Source: Actinopolyspora saharensis
Lineage (GTDB): Bacteria > Actinomycetota > Actinomycetes > Mycobacteriales > Pseudonocardiaceae
Assembly (NCBI RefSeq): GCF_900100925.1
Contig: NZ_FNKO01000002.1
Span: 1,674,001-1,738,000 of the forward strand
Reading direction: 5' to 3'
Length of the DNA: 64,000 nucleotides
A program made the position numbers and the translations under genes. The notes beneath the pieces are model-generated. The model was not told the DNA's origin. It saw nothing but the letters and a program-made list of their open reading frames with translations, and ran no database searches. Position 1 is the stretch's first letter, and each line of letters starts with the position of its first letter. This document shows positions 34,816-43,284 of the stretch, in pieces.

Positions 34816-36960
34816 ATGTCGGATCGCCGTATCGATCGCCGCGCGTTCGTGGCCGGAACAGGACTGGCCGCGGCGGGGTGGGCCGCGAGTTCGCTCCTGG
34901 GGGCGGGGCCGGTTTCCGCGGCCGAGTCCAGGGGCGAACCGGTCGTGGTGACCTCACCGGACGGAAACGTCGAACTCCGCTTCCGCGTGGCCCGGGGGAG
35001 GCCGCAGTACTCGATCGCTCACTCGGGTCGCACCGTGCTGACCTGGTCGGGGATGGGATTCGAGCTCGGAGACGGCTCCCGGCTGGACGAGCGGACGGTG
35101 CTGTCCGCCGTCCACCGCGACGAGCTCGACGAGACGTGGCAACCGACCTGGGGCGCGCGCTCCGAGGTGCGCAGTCACTGCAATCGGATGGTGGCCAGCT
35201 TACGGATCCCCCACCGGCGCGGCGCGGAGCTCGGCGTCGAGTTCCGCGTGTTCGACGACGGGGTGGGCTTTCGCTACCTGTTCGGCAGGAGGTGGCAGGA
35301 CTTCGAGGTGCTCGACGAGCACACGGAGTTCCGGTTCACCGGCAACCACACGGCCTGGTCCATCCCGGCCAACTACGACTCCTACGAGTACCTGCACACC
35401 GAGACGCCGCTGTCCGGCGTCGGTGGGCTGGCCGACTGGCAGGAACCACGTGACGATCCCGGACAGCGGATCGGGTCGGCAGCCACGCCGTTGACCGTGC
35501 GGATCGCCGACGATCTGTACCTGGCGCTGCACGAGGCCGCGCTCTACGACTATCCGGAGGCCACGCTCGACAAGATCGAGGGCGGCCCGTCACTGCGCAC
35601 GGCCCTGGCACCGCTGAAGGGGCAGGGACGGCTCAAGGCCCGGCTCACCGGGCCCTTCTCGACTCCCTGGCGCACGTTCATCCTGGGGCGGAGTCCCGGG
35701 GAGCTGGTCGAGTCGCACCTGGTGCTCAACCTCAACGAGCCGTGCGCCATCCGGGACACCTCCTGGATCGAGCCCGCCACCTACGTCGGCGTGTGGTGGA
35801 GCATCCACAAGGGGCGGAACAGCTGGGCCCCCGGGCCGGATCTCGGTGCCACCACCGACAACGTCATGCGCTACATGGACTTCGCCGCCGAGAACGGGAT
35901 CCCCTACGTGCTGGCGGAGGGCTGGAACGAGGGCTGGCAGACCGGCGAGGGCGAGGACTTCGCCAACGCGCAGGACTTCAGCACTCCGAACCCGCAGTTC
36001 GACCTGGAACGCGTGGTGGAGTACGGGCGCAGGCGGGGTGTCCGGTTCCTCGCGCACAACGAGACCGGCGGTGGGATCGACAACTACGAGAAGCAGCTCG
36101 ACGAGGTGTTCGCCAAGTACGAACGACTCGGGATTCCCGGTGTCAAAACCGGCTACGCCGGGGTGATCGACAAGCACTACCACCACGACCAGACGATGGT
36201 GCGGCACTACCAGCGGGTCATCGAGAAGGCGGCCGAGCACCGGCTGATGATCAACGCGCACGAGCCGATCAAGGGCACCGGTATCGAGCGGACCTGGCCG
36301 AACTTCGTCTCCCGCGAAGGAGTCAAGGGGCAGGAGTACGAGGCCTGGTCCAAGGGCAATCCGCCGGAGCACACCGTGACCTTGCCCTTCACCCGGATGC
36401 TCGCGGGACCGCTGGACTACACACCGGGGATCTTCGACATCACTTGGTTCCCGGAGCAGTCCCCGGAGGACCCGCACGGCGCGGACAACGACGGCACGCG
36501 CGTGCACACCACCAGGGCGCACCAGATCGCGCTGTACCCGGTGCTGCTCAGCGGAGTGCAGATGCTGGCCGACGTCCCGGAGAACTACCGGGGAGCCCCG
36601 GAGTTCGAGTTCCTGCGCGCGGTCCCGGCCACGTGGGACGACACGCGGGTGGTCGACGGCGCGGTCGGCGACTACATCAGCGTGGCCCGGCGCAGCGGCG
36701 AGCAGTGGTTCGTCGGCACCCTGACCGACGAGCAGGCCCGCACCGTGGAGGTGCCGCTGGCCTTCCTGGGTCCGGGCAGCTACGTGGCGCACTGCTACGC
36801 GGACACGCCGGACACCGATCTGGAGGACAACCCCAACGCGGTGGCCGTGACCAGCGAACGCGTGGACGCCACCACCACGGTGCGAGCCGAGATGACCAAC
36901 GGCAGCGGACACGCGATGTGGATCGTCCCCGCCGGGAACCCGGACCCGCGGAACCCGTAG
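34816..36960 (+). CDS. Tat-exported glycoside hydrolase family 97 enzyme
   Basis: This 714-residue protein has a Tat signal (DRRAFVAGTGLAAAGWAASS, residues 6-25) followed by the GH97 three-domain layout: N-terminal beta-supersandwich, TIM barrel (about residues 285-560) and C-terminal domain. The barrel motifs SIHKGRNSWAPG, VKTGYAGV, INAHEP, GTGIERTWPNF, EGVKGQEYE and TLPFTRMLAGPLDYTPGIF are recognised. Retaining GH97 members have Asp where VKTGYA has Gly, so an inverting alpha-glucosidase type, like SusB, is suggested. ATG 34816 is preceded by GGAG. Confidence 0.88.
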   Translation: MSDRRIDRRAFVAGTGLAAAGWAASSLLGAGPVSAAESRGEPVVVTSPDGNVELRFRVARGRPQYSIAHSGRTVLTWSGMGFELGDGSRLDERTVLSAVHRDELDETWQPTWGARSEVRSHCNRMVASLRIPHRRGAELGVEFRVFDDGVGFRYLFGRRWQDFEVLDEHTEFRFTGNHTAWSIPANYDSYEYLHTETPLSGVGGLADWQEPRDDPGQRIGSAATPLTVRIADDLYLALHEAALYDYPEATLDKIEGGPSLRTALAPLKGQGRLKARLTGPFSTPWRTFILGRSPGELVESHLVLNLNEPCAIRDTSWIEPATYVGVWWSIHKGRNSWAPGPDLGATTDNVMRYMDFAAENGIPYVLAEGWNEGWQTGEGEDFANAQDFSTPNPQFDLERVVEYGRRRGVRFLAHNETGGGIDNYEKQLDEVFAKYERLGIPGVKTGYAGVIDKHYHHDQTMVRHYQRVIEKAAEHRLMINAHEPIKGTGIERTWPNFVSREGVKGQEYEAWSKGNPPEHTVTLPFTRMLAGPLDYTPGIFDITWFPEQSPEDPHGADNDGTRVHTTRAHQIALYPVLLSGVQMLADVPENYRGAPEFEFLRAVPATWDDTRVVDGAVGDYISVARRSGEQWFVGTLTDEQARTVEVPLAFLGPGSYVAHCYADTPDTDLEDNPNAVAVTSERVDATTTVRAEMTNGSGHAMWIVPAGNPDPRNP

Positions 36961-37056
36961 TCCGCACCGGTCGGGCCCCGCGTTCGGCGGAGGAACCGAG
37001 TGCGGAGCGCTTCCGAACGGGGACCGAGTGTCGGGGGTTCGTGCGATGTTCGCGCC

Positions 37057-37524
37057 ATGACCACATGGCAGCGTTTCACCACCGAGGCCCCGGAACTCGC
37101 CTCGGCAGTCCGGGCGCGTTTCGAAGCCGGGACCCACCACGTGCTGGCGACCCTGCGCGGTGACGGTTCGCCGCGGGTGAGCGGGACCGAGGTCCAGTTC
37201 CACGACGCCGATCTCACGTTCGGTTCCATGTGGGGTGCGGTCAAGGCGCGCGACCTGCAGCGCGACCCGCGTTGCGCGCTGCACGCCCACCCCTCGGACC
37301 AGAACATGGAAGGTGGGGACGCCAAGATCACCGCGCAGGCCGTGGAGGTGACGGCCGAGGACGAACTGGACCACTACCGGGCGGAGACGCAGCCCCCACC
37401 GGGCTCGCTGCACCTGTTCCGGCTGGACCTGCGGGAGGTGGTGCTCACCGCGGTGGAGGGGCAGCGGCTGGCGGTGCGGCTGTGGCGTCCCGACGCCGGT
37501 GTGACCCTGTTCCACCGCTCCTAG
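37057..37524 (+). CDS. Pyridoxamine 5'-phosphate oxidase-like split-barrel protein
   Basis: This 155-residue split-barrel flavin or F420-binding protein has the core HHVLATLRGDGSPRVSGTEVQF and TFGSMWGAVKARDLQRDPRCALHAHPSD (residues 27-80), typical of PNPOx-like and F420-dependent reductase families. The cofactor and substrate are not determined; the lack of a flavin-type Arg/Lys pattern favours no particular choice. ATG 37057 is used. Confidence 0.78.
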   Translation: MTTWQRFTTEAPELASAVRARFEAGTHHVLATLRGDGSPRVSGTEVQFHDADLTFGSMWGAVKARDLQRDPRCALHAHPSDQNMEGGDAKITAQAVEVTAEDELDHYRAETQPPPGSLHLFRLDLREVVLTAVEGQRLAVRLWRPDAGVTLFHRS

Positions 37525-37623
37525 GACGCACGGCGGGTCCTGGGCGGCGCGCGGCGGAGTCCCGACGGCGGCGAGTCCCACGTGCGGGCAGCGCCTCCCG
37601 CGAGCCACGACGATCGCAACGGG

Positions 37624-37669
37624 CCCCGTTCCGGTGCGGCGCTCGCGCGAGCACCGCACCGGAACGGGG
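37624..37669. terminator. Bidirectional terminator between PNPOx-like and E2 genes
   Basis: Positions 37624-37639 pair perfectly with 37654-37669 (16 bp). The loop itself contains GCTCGC/GCGAGC, allowing a continuous stem. It lies between convergent gene ends. Confidence 0.75.
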
Positions 37670-37676
37670 ATCCCGC

Positions 37677-39113
37677 TCAGAAGGTCAGCGCCATGCCCGG
37701 GTCGGAGAGGATCGCCCCGACGTCGGCGAGGAAGCGGGATCCCTGCTGCCCGTCGACCATGCGGTGGTCGAAGCTCAGCGCGAGCTGGCAGACCTGACGC
37801 GGCACCACCTGGCCGTCCACCACCCAGGGCATCTCGCGGATCGCGCCGAAGGCCAGGATGGCCGACTCGCCGGGATTCAGGATGGGAGTCCCGGTGTCCA
37901 CACCGAACACGCCGACGTTGGTGATCGTGATGGTGCCGTTGGTCATCGCCTCGGGCGGGGTCCTGCCCTCCCGCGCGGTGTTGGTGAGCTCGTCCAGGGC
38001 CACCGCGAGCTCCCGCAGCGACTTCGCCTCGGCGTCACGCACCTTGGGGACCACCAGCCCCCGGTCGGTGGCCGCGGCCACCCCCAGGTGCACGTAGTCC
38101 TTGTAGACGATCTCGCCGGCTTCGCCGTCCCAGCTCGCGTTCACGTCCGGAGTCCTGGCGATCGCCAGGCACATGGCCTTCGCGGCCACGGCCAGCGGCG
38201 TCACCTTCACGTCCCGGAAGTCCGGGTGCGTCTTGAGCCGCTGCCGGAACTCCATCATCGGCGTGACGTCGACGGTGAGGAACTCGGTGACGTGCGGTGC
38301 GGTGAACGCGCTGTCCACCATCGCCTGGGCCGTGGCCTTGCGCACTCCCTTGACCGGGACGCGGTGCTCCCGTGCTCCGGTCGCACCTGCGGGGGAGGGC
38401 GCGGTGGGCTCCGCGGCGGGCGCGGACGCGGCCCGTTCGACGTCCTCGCGGGTGATGACGCCGGCGGCACCGGATCCGGTCAGCGAGCGCAGGTCCACTC
38501 CCAGGTCCTTGGCCAGTTTGCGCACCGGCGGCTTGGCCAGGGGGACCAAGCCGGTGGAGGGCGTCGCGGAGTCCTGCCGGGACGGAGCGGAACCGTTCAG
38601 CGCTGCTCCGCCGGCGGGAGCGCTCCGCGGGGTGCCGTTCGTCCCGTTCCGCTTCGCGGTGGATCCGCTCTCCACCGCGCCCCCGCCAGATGGGGCGTCG
38701 GGGGCCGGTTGTGCCGTGGCCGCGGGGGCGGCGCCCCTCTTGCGGGGACGGCGTTTGGCGCTGGAGGAGCGGGGCCCGTATCCGACCAGATTCGCGACCT
38801 GCTCCTCGCCGCCCTGCTCGCCGCTGCCGCCTGCGGCCTGCTGGGCCTCCTCCGACTCCGCCTGCTGGTCGTCCAGTTCGAAGGCCAGTATCGGGGTGCC
38901 GACCTCGACGGTCTGGCCCGGCTGGGCCAGCAGCTCGCCGACCCTGCCCGCGTAGGGGGAGGGCAGCTCGACGGACGCCTTGGCGGTCTCGATCTCCACG
39001 ATGGTCTGGTTGAGCTCGACCTGATCCCCGGGGCCGACCCGCCAGTTCAGGATTTCCGCCTCGGTCAGGCCTTCGCCGACGTCCGGAAGCGGGAAATTCT
39101 TGAGTTGCGACAT
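37677..39113 (-). CDS. bkdC: 2-oxo acid dehydrogenase E2 (branched-chain type dihydrolipoamide acyltransferase)
   Basis: This 478-residue E2 has one lipoyl domain (residues 5-80, lipoylated Lys45 in IETAKASV), a long Ala/Pro/Ser linker, a peripheral subunit-binding domain (about 185-225, PVRKLAKDLGVDLRSLTGSG) and the catalytic domain ending in SFDHRMVDG with His and Asp of the active site. ATG 39113 follows AAGGGGG. It is the third gene of an operon with E1 beta and E1 alpha. Separate E1 alpha and beta subunits and the single lipoyl domain suggest branched-chain 2-oxo acids, though a pyruvate complex is possible. Confidence 0.9.
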   Translation of the reverse strand: MSQLKNFPLPDVGEGLTEAEILNWRVGPGDQVELNQTIVEIETAKASVELPSPYAGRVGELLAQPGQTVEVGTPILAFELDDQQAESEEAQQAAGGSGEQGGEEQVANLVGYGPRSSSAKRRPRKRGAAPAATAQPAPDAPSGGGAVESGSTAKRNGTNGTPRSAPAGGAALNGSAPSRQDSATPSTGLVPLAKPPVRKLAKDLGVDLRSLTGSGAAGVITREDVERAASAPAAEPTAPSPAGATGAREHRVPVKGVRKATAQAMVDSAFTAPHVTEFLTVDVTPMMEFRQRLKTHPDFRDVKVTPLAVAAKAMCLAIARTPDVNASWDGEAGEIVYKDYVHLGVAAATDRGLVVPKVRDAEAKSLRELAVALDELTNTAREGRTPPEAMTNGTITITNVGVFGVDTGTPILNPGESAILAFGAIREMPWVVDGQVVPRQVCQLALSFDHRMVDGQQGSRFLADVGAILSDPGMALTF

Positions 39114-39124
39114 GGCAGCCCCCT

Positions 39125-40144
39125 TCAGTACGCCAGCGAACGGTCGACGGCGTCGAGCACCCGATCGAGGTCGGGCAGGTACCCGTCCTCCAACTTGCTC
39201 GGTGGGTACGGCGTGTCGAATCCGTTCACCCGCATGACGGGGGCCTCGAGGGAGTAGAAGCACTCCTGCTGGATCCGCGCGGCGACCTCCGAGGTGACCG
39301 AGGACTCCGGAGGGGACTCGCTCACCACGATCAGACGTCCGGTCCGGCGCACCGACTCGGCCACGGGGCCGAGGTCCAGCGGTGACAAGGAGCGCAGGTC
39401 CACGACCTCGAGCTCGTTGCCGTCCTCGGTGGCCGCGTTGGCCGCGTCCAGACAGGTTTTGACCATGGGGCCGTACGCGGCGAGCGTGGCGGAGCTCCCC
39501 CTGCGCAGCAGCGCCGAACTGCCCATGGGCAGGTGCTCGGCCGCGGGGTCGAGCTCGGCCTTCTCCCAGTAGCGCCGCTTCGGTTCGAAGAACAGGACCG
39601 GGTCGTCGCTGTCGATGGCCTGCTGCAGCATCCAGTAGGCGTCCACCGGGTTCGAACAGGCCACGACCTTCAGGCCCGCGACGTGCGCGAACAGCGACTC
39701 CGGCGACTCGGAGTGGTGCTCGACCGCTCCGATGCCCCCGCCGAAGGGGACGCGGATGACCACCGGGGCCTTGAGCTTGCCCTGGCTGCGGAAGTGCAGC
39801 TTGGACAGCTGCGAGACGATCTGGTCGAAGCCGGGGAAGATGAAGCCGTCGAACTGGATCTCGCAGACCGGGCGGAACCCGCGCATCGCGAGCCCGATGG
39901 CCGCTCCGATGATCCCGGACTCCGCGAGCGGGGTGTCCAGCACGCGGTGCTCCCCGAAGTCCTTCTGCAGCCCGTCGGTCACCCGGAAGACGCCGCCGAG
40001 CTTGCCGATGTCCTCGCCCATGACGAGCACCTTCGGGTCGCGTTCCATGGCGGCGCGCATGGCCATGTTCAGACCCTTGGCCATGGTGATCGTCCGGGGC
40101 TGCGCGGTGTCTGAACCGGTGGTTTCAACGGTGGGCGCGGCCAT
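39125..40144 (-). CDS. bkdB: 2-oxo acid dehydrogenase E1 component, beta subunit
   Basis: This 339-residue transketolase-like subunit shows the typical ALEMGEDIGKLGGVFR-like start (here VLVMGEDIGKLGGVFRVTDGLQ), LDTPLAESGIIGAAIGLAMRGFRPV, FGGGIGAVEHHSES, and a C-terminal domain with the VVDLRSLSPLD motif. It pairs with the alpha subunit to make the E1 decarboxylase. Its ATG at 40144 shares one base with the stop of E1 alpha (TGATG), so translation is coupled. E2 follows after 11 nt. Confidence 0.93.
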   Translation of the reverse strand: MAAPTVETTGSDTAQPRTITMAKGLNMAMRAAMERDPKVLVMGEDIGKLGGVFRVTDGLQKDFGEHRVLDTPLAESGIIGAAIGLAMRGFRPVCEIQFDGFIFPGFDQIVSQLSKLHFRSQGKLKAPVVIRVPFGGGIGAVEHHSESPESLFAHVAGLKVVACSNPVDAYWMLQQAIDSDDPVLFFEPKRRYWEKAELDPAAEHLPMGSSALLRRGSSATLAAYGPMVKTCLDAANAATEDGNELEVVDLRSLSPLDLGPVAESVRRTGRLIVVSESPPESSVTSEVAARIQQECFYSLEAPVMRVNGFDTPYPPSKLEDGYLPDLDRVLDAVDRSLAY

Positions 40145-41391
40145 CAGCGAACACTCCCCTCGGTGTCGTTGCCCGCATCGGCGAAGCCGGAAAGGTATTC
40201 GAAGTACTCGTCCCGCTGTGCGGCCACCACGGGGCTCTCCTCCGCGTAGACGGCGGAGAACATCCGTTCCGGCGGGGGGTCGGGCATGTTGAGGCAGAAG
40301 TCGCGGAACCGCGTGGCCAGTTCCTCGCCCTCGTCGTCCACCTCGTCGATGAACCCCTGGTCGGCGATCTGCTCCCGGAGCAGGTGCACCCGCAGCCGTT
40401 CGATCGGGTCCTTGAGCTTCCACGCCTGGAGGTCGTCGTCCATCCGGTAGCGCGTGGCGTCGTCGGAGGTGGTGTGCGCGTCCATGCGGTAGGTGAAGGC
40501 CTCGATCAGCACCGGGCCGTTCCCGTTGCGCGCCTCGTCCAGCGCCCACTTGGAGACGGCGAGGCTGGCGAGCACGTCGTTGCCGTCCACTCGGATGCCG
40601 GGGAAGCCGTACCCCCTGGCGCGCTCGTAGAGCGGAACGCGGCTCTGGCGCTCGGTCGGCTCGGAGATCGCCCACTGGTTGTTCTGGCAGAAGAAGACCA
40701 CGGGGGAGTCGTAGACGGAGGCCCAGACCATGCCCTCGTGCACGTCGCCCTGGCTGGTGGCGCCGTCGCCGAAGAACGTCATCGTGGCTTCGTTCGCGTC
40801 GGGGTCGGGGTTGCCGACCCCGCCCTCGAACTTCTGCCCCATCGCGTAACCGGTGGCGTTCACGCACTGGTTGCCGATGACGATGGTGTACAGCCCCATC
40901 CCGGTCCGGTTCGGGTCCCAGCTGCCGTGGTCCGTTCCGCGGAATATGCCGAGCAGCTCGGTGGGGTCGATGCCCCGGCACCAGGCCACTCCGTGCTCGC
41001 GGTAGCTCGGGAAGGCCATGTCCTGGGGCCGCAGCGCTCTTCCGGCGCCGATCTGCGCCGCTTCCTGGCCGAGCAGCGGCACCCAGATGCCGAGCTGCCC
41101 CTGGCGCTGAAGTGAGTTGCCCTCGCGGTCGGCCCGGCGGATCAGCACCATGTCGCGGTACATCCCGCGCAACTGCTGCTCCGAGACGTCGATGTCGAAA
41201 TCCGGGTGCGATACCCGCTGACCCTCCGGTGTCAGAAGCTGCACGAGGTCAGCTCCGCCTTCGCTGGTCGCGCGCAATCCGGCGATCACCTGCTCCCTCG
41301 TTGGTACTGCTGAGGTTGCGGCAGGGGCCGTCTCGTCCGCGTGACCACGATCCTCGGATCGGCTCGGTCGCGTCCAGTGTTCGGGGGACAT
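40144..41391 (-). CDS. bkdA: 2-oxo acid dehydrogenase E1 component, alpha subunit
   Basis: This 415-residue subunit binds thiamine diphosphate through GDGATSQGDVHEGMVWASVYDSPVVFFCQNN (the GDG..NN motif). The substrate-binding ALRPQDMAFPSYREHGVAWCRG and DAHTTSDD motifs and the phosphorylation-loop-like Ser/Asp segment near the end are visible. ATG 41391 follows GAGGAG. It is the first gene of the operon; the divergent 360-bp region upstream holds its promoter. No Lrp-type BkdR regulator is adjacent. Confidence 0.92.
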   Translation of the reverse strand: MSPEHWTRPSRSEDRGHADETAPAATSAVPTREQVIAGLRATSEGGADLVQLLTPEGQRVSHPDFDIDVSEQQLRGMYRDMVLIRRADREGNSLQRQGQLGIWVPLLGQEAAQIGAGRALRPQDMAFPSYREHGVAWCRGIDPTELLGIFRGTDHGSWDPNRTGMGLYTIVIGNQCVNATGYAMGQKFEGGVGNPDPDANEATMTFFGDGATSQGDVHEGMVWASVYDSPVVFFCQNNQWAISEPTERQSRVPLYERARGYGFPGIRVDGNDVLASLAVSKWALDEARNGNGPVLIEAFTYRMDAHTTSDDATRYRMDDDLQAWKLKDPIERLRVHLLREQIADQGFIDEVDDEGEELATRFRDFCLNMPDPPPERMFSAVYAEESPVVAAQRDEYFEYLSGFADAGNDTEGSVR

Positions 41392-41751
41392 GTGGATCTC
41401 CTCGTCTCACCCGGCCCGATCGCTTGTGACGACGGGTCCGGTTGCTCCGCCCGGTGCCGTTCGGCCTGGTGGGCCCCGGTGCGCCGGGCGCAGCCTTTGG
41501 ATCGCTGTAGTGGCCATCCTGGCATGACACCCGCCACTTTCGTGAGTCCCGCCACAAAGATCGATCCCGCCTGCAAACCTGTTCCCCGGCACCGTAGTGC
41601 TTGCTCGTGAAGCACGTATTCGCAGGTCATCAAAGGGGTGGAGCTCCGATTGACGGGGTTGTGACAGTTGTATAACCAATCTTTTCGGGTTTTGCTCACG
41701 AATCGGCGAAAGCCCTTCGTGTGCAGCCCCGCGCGCCATACAATGCGTCGG
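41392..41751. other. Divergent promoter region between E1 alpha and GPP34 genes
   Basis: 360 bp without a reading frame of substance. The stretch 41640-41700 is AT-rich and holds the candidate promoter at 41650-41676. The E1 alpha promoter is not obvious. Confidence 0.45.
41650..41676 (+). promoter_or_regulatory. Candidate sigma-70-type promoter for the first GPP34 gene
   Basis: TTGACG (41650-41655) and TATAAC (41671-41676) are separated by 15 nt, slightly short, in an AT-rich stretch. They lie about 75 nt before GTG 41752. Confidence 0.4.
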
Positions 41752-42438
41752 GTGAATGATCGATCACGTACCGCTTTCGGACTCCCGGGCGAGCTCGTGC
41801 TGCTGCTGCACAAGCCGCACGGCGGGCACCACTCGGCCCATCCGGATGTGGCAGTGGCCGCGGCCGAGGTGGCCGAGCTGGTGCTTCGGGGTCATGCCAC
41901 GATCACCGACCTCGGACTGTCCGGCTCCGGGATGCGGCTGGACGACGTGGAGCCCGGCGGGCTCGAGTGGCTGGACGACGCGCTGGACCAGCTGCGTCGC
42001 AAGGTGCGGCGCTCCACCGGTGCGGTTGCCCTCGGTTCCTGGTTCCACTCCAGGAACGGTGTGTTCAAGAGGTACCGGGACCGGATGGCCCGGGACGGGC
42101 CGCTGTGGGCGGAGCGGCGCAAGGTGTTCGGCGTGGAGTACTCCAAGTACTTCCCCGACTCGGAGATCAGGGGTGCGCTGGTCCAGGAGCTCGGGGAGGT
42201 GGCCAGGCAGGAGCGGGCCGTCGACAACAGGCTGGCCCTGCTCGCCGCGATCGTCCACGGCACCGGTCTGCTGAGCGAGCTCGGGATGGATCGCTCCGAA
42301 CGGCGGGTGATCAAGTCGCTGGCCCGGGGCGAGAAGCTCGGGGAGGCCGTCGACGCGACCGTGGGGGCGGCGCGGGCGGCCATCGTGGTCGCCGGGGCGG
42401 CGGCCGCCACCGGTGGCGGGGACGGCGGAGGAGGCTGA
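41752..42438 (+). CDS. GPP34 (Golgi phosphoprotein 3-like) domain protein, paralogue 1
   Basis: This 228-residue GPP34 protein has the mark LPGELVLLLHKPHGG near the N-terminus, then VAAAEVAELVLRGHATIT, and ends in a helical SLARGEKLGEAVD segment and a glycine-rich, mildly hydrophobic tail. In eukaryotes this fold binds phosphatidylinositol 4-phosphate and the cytoplasmic tails of glycosyltransferases; in actinomycetes its role is unknown. GTG 41752 is chosen because the same GTG and codons are conserved in the tandem paralogue at 42515. Confidence 0.85.
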   Translation: MNDRSRTAFGLPGELVLLLHKPHGGHHSAHPDVAVAAAEVAELVLRGHATITDLGLSGSGMRLDDVEPGGLEWLDDALDQLRRKVRRSTGAVALGSWFHSRNGVFKRYRDRMARDGPLWAERRKVFGVEYSKYFPDSEIRGALVQELGEVARQERAVDNRLALLAAIVHGTGLLSELGMDRSERRVIKSLARGEKLGEAVDATVGAARAAIVVAGAAAATGGGDGGGG

Positions 42439-42514
42439 CCCGCGGCCGTCGAGTGCTTTTCGGATTCACGCAAAGCGCCCCACCACCGCGCTGCCACCTC
42501 CTAGACTTCGCCGG

Positions 42515-43231
42515 GTGAGTGAACGATCACCCGGTGTTTCGGACCTGTCGCTGCCCGCCGAGCTCGTGCTGTTGCTGCACAAGACGAACGGCAGGCCGTT
42601 CGCCAGCGTGGATGCCCACACCGTCGTGGCCGTGGCCGAGGTGGCCGAGCTCGTGCTGCGCGGCCGGGTCGAGCTGCGCGGACGGAGACCCAGAAGTTCG
42701 CGGGTCGTGTTGCTGGACCGGAGCCCGACGGGGGTGGACTGGCTGGACCGGGACCTGGAACTGCTGGCCTTCTGGATGAGCTCGCGCTCGGCCTCGATTT
42801 CCCTGCTCACCTGGTTCTCGCTGCGGCGGCTGGCCTTCACCGAGCACCGCACCCGCTTGCACGCGGCGGGCCACTTCGAGCACCGCAGGGACAGAGTGCT
42901 CGGGTTGTGGTCGCACGAGCGCTACGTCCCGTCGGAACGGGAGCGCGGAGCGCGGTTGGAGAAGCTTCTCCGCGTCGCCCGCGGGGAGAGTCACGTCGAC
43001 GACCGGACGCTGCTGTTCGTGGCGCTGAGCTACTTCAGCGGGCTGTCGCTGGCCCTCTCCGTCGAGCAGTCCCTGCGGGAGCGGCTGGGCTCGATCGCCC
43101 GGGGCGAGAAGCTCGGGGAGGCCGTCGACACGACCGTGGTGACGGCGCAGGTGGCCGTCGTGGCGGGCGGAGCGGTGGCCACCGGCGGGGACGGCGACGG
43201 TGGGGACGGTGGTGACGGCGGAGGAGGTTGA
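42515..43231 (+). CDS. GPP34 domain protein, paralogue 2
   Basis: This 238-residue second GPP34 protein lies 76 nt after the first. It shares LPAELVLLLHKTNGRP, VVAVAEVAELVLRGRVELRG, ARGEKLGEAVDTTVV and a long Gly/Asp-rich C-terminal tail (GGDGDGGDGGDGGGG). The DNA around both starts (GGTGARTGAWCGATCAC) is nearly identical, so this is a tandem duplication. Sequence identity elsewhere is only moderate, so it is not recent. Function is unknown. Confidence 0.83.
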   Translation: MSERSPGVSDLSLPAELVLLLHKTNGRPFASVDAHTVVAVAEVAELVLRGRVELRGRRPRSSRVVLLDRSPTGVDWLDRDLELLAFWMSSRSASISLLTWFSLRRLAFTEHRTRLHAAGHFEHRRDRVLGLWSHERYVPSERERGARLEKLLRVARGESHVDDRTLLFVALSYFSGLSLALSVEQSLRERLGSIARGEKLGEAVDTTVVTAQVAVVAGGAVATGGDGDGGDGGDGGGG

Positions 43232-43284
43232 GGTCTGCCCCACGGGGAGCTGTCCGTTCCGGAAAGTGGGAATACGATCGAGGC

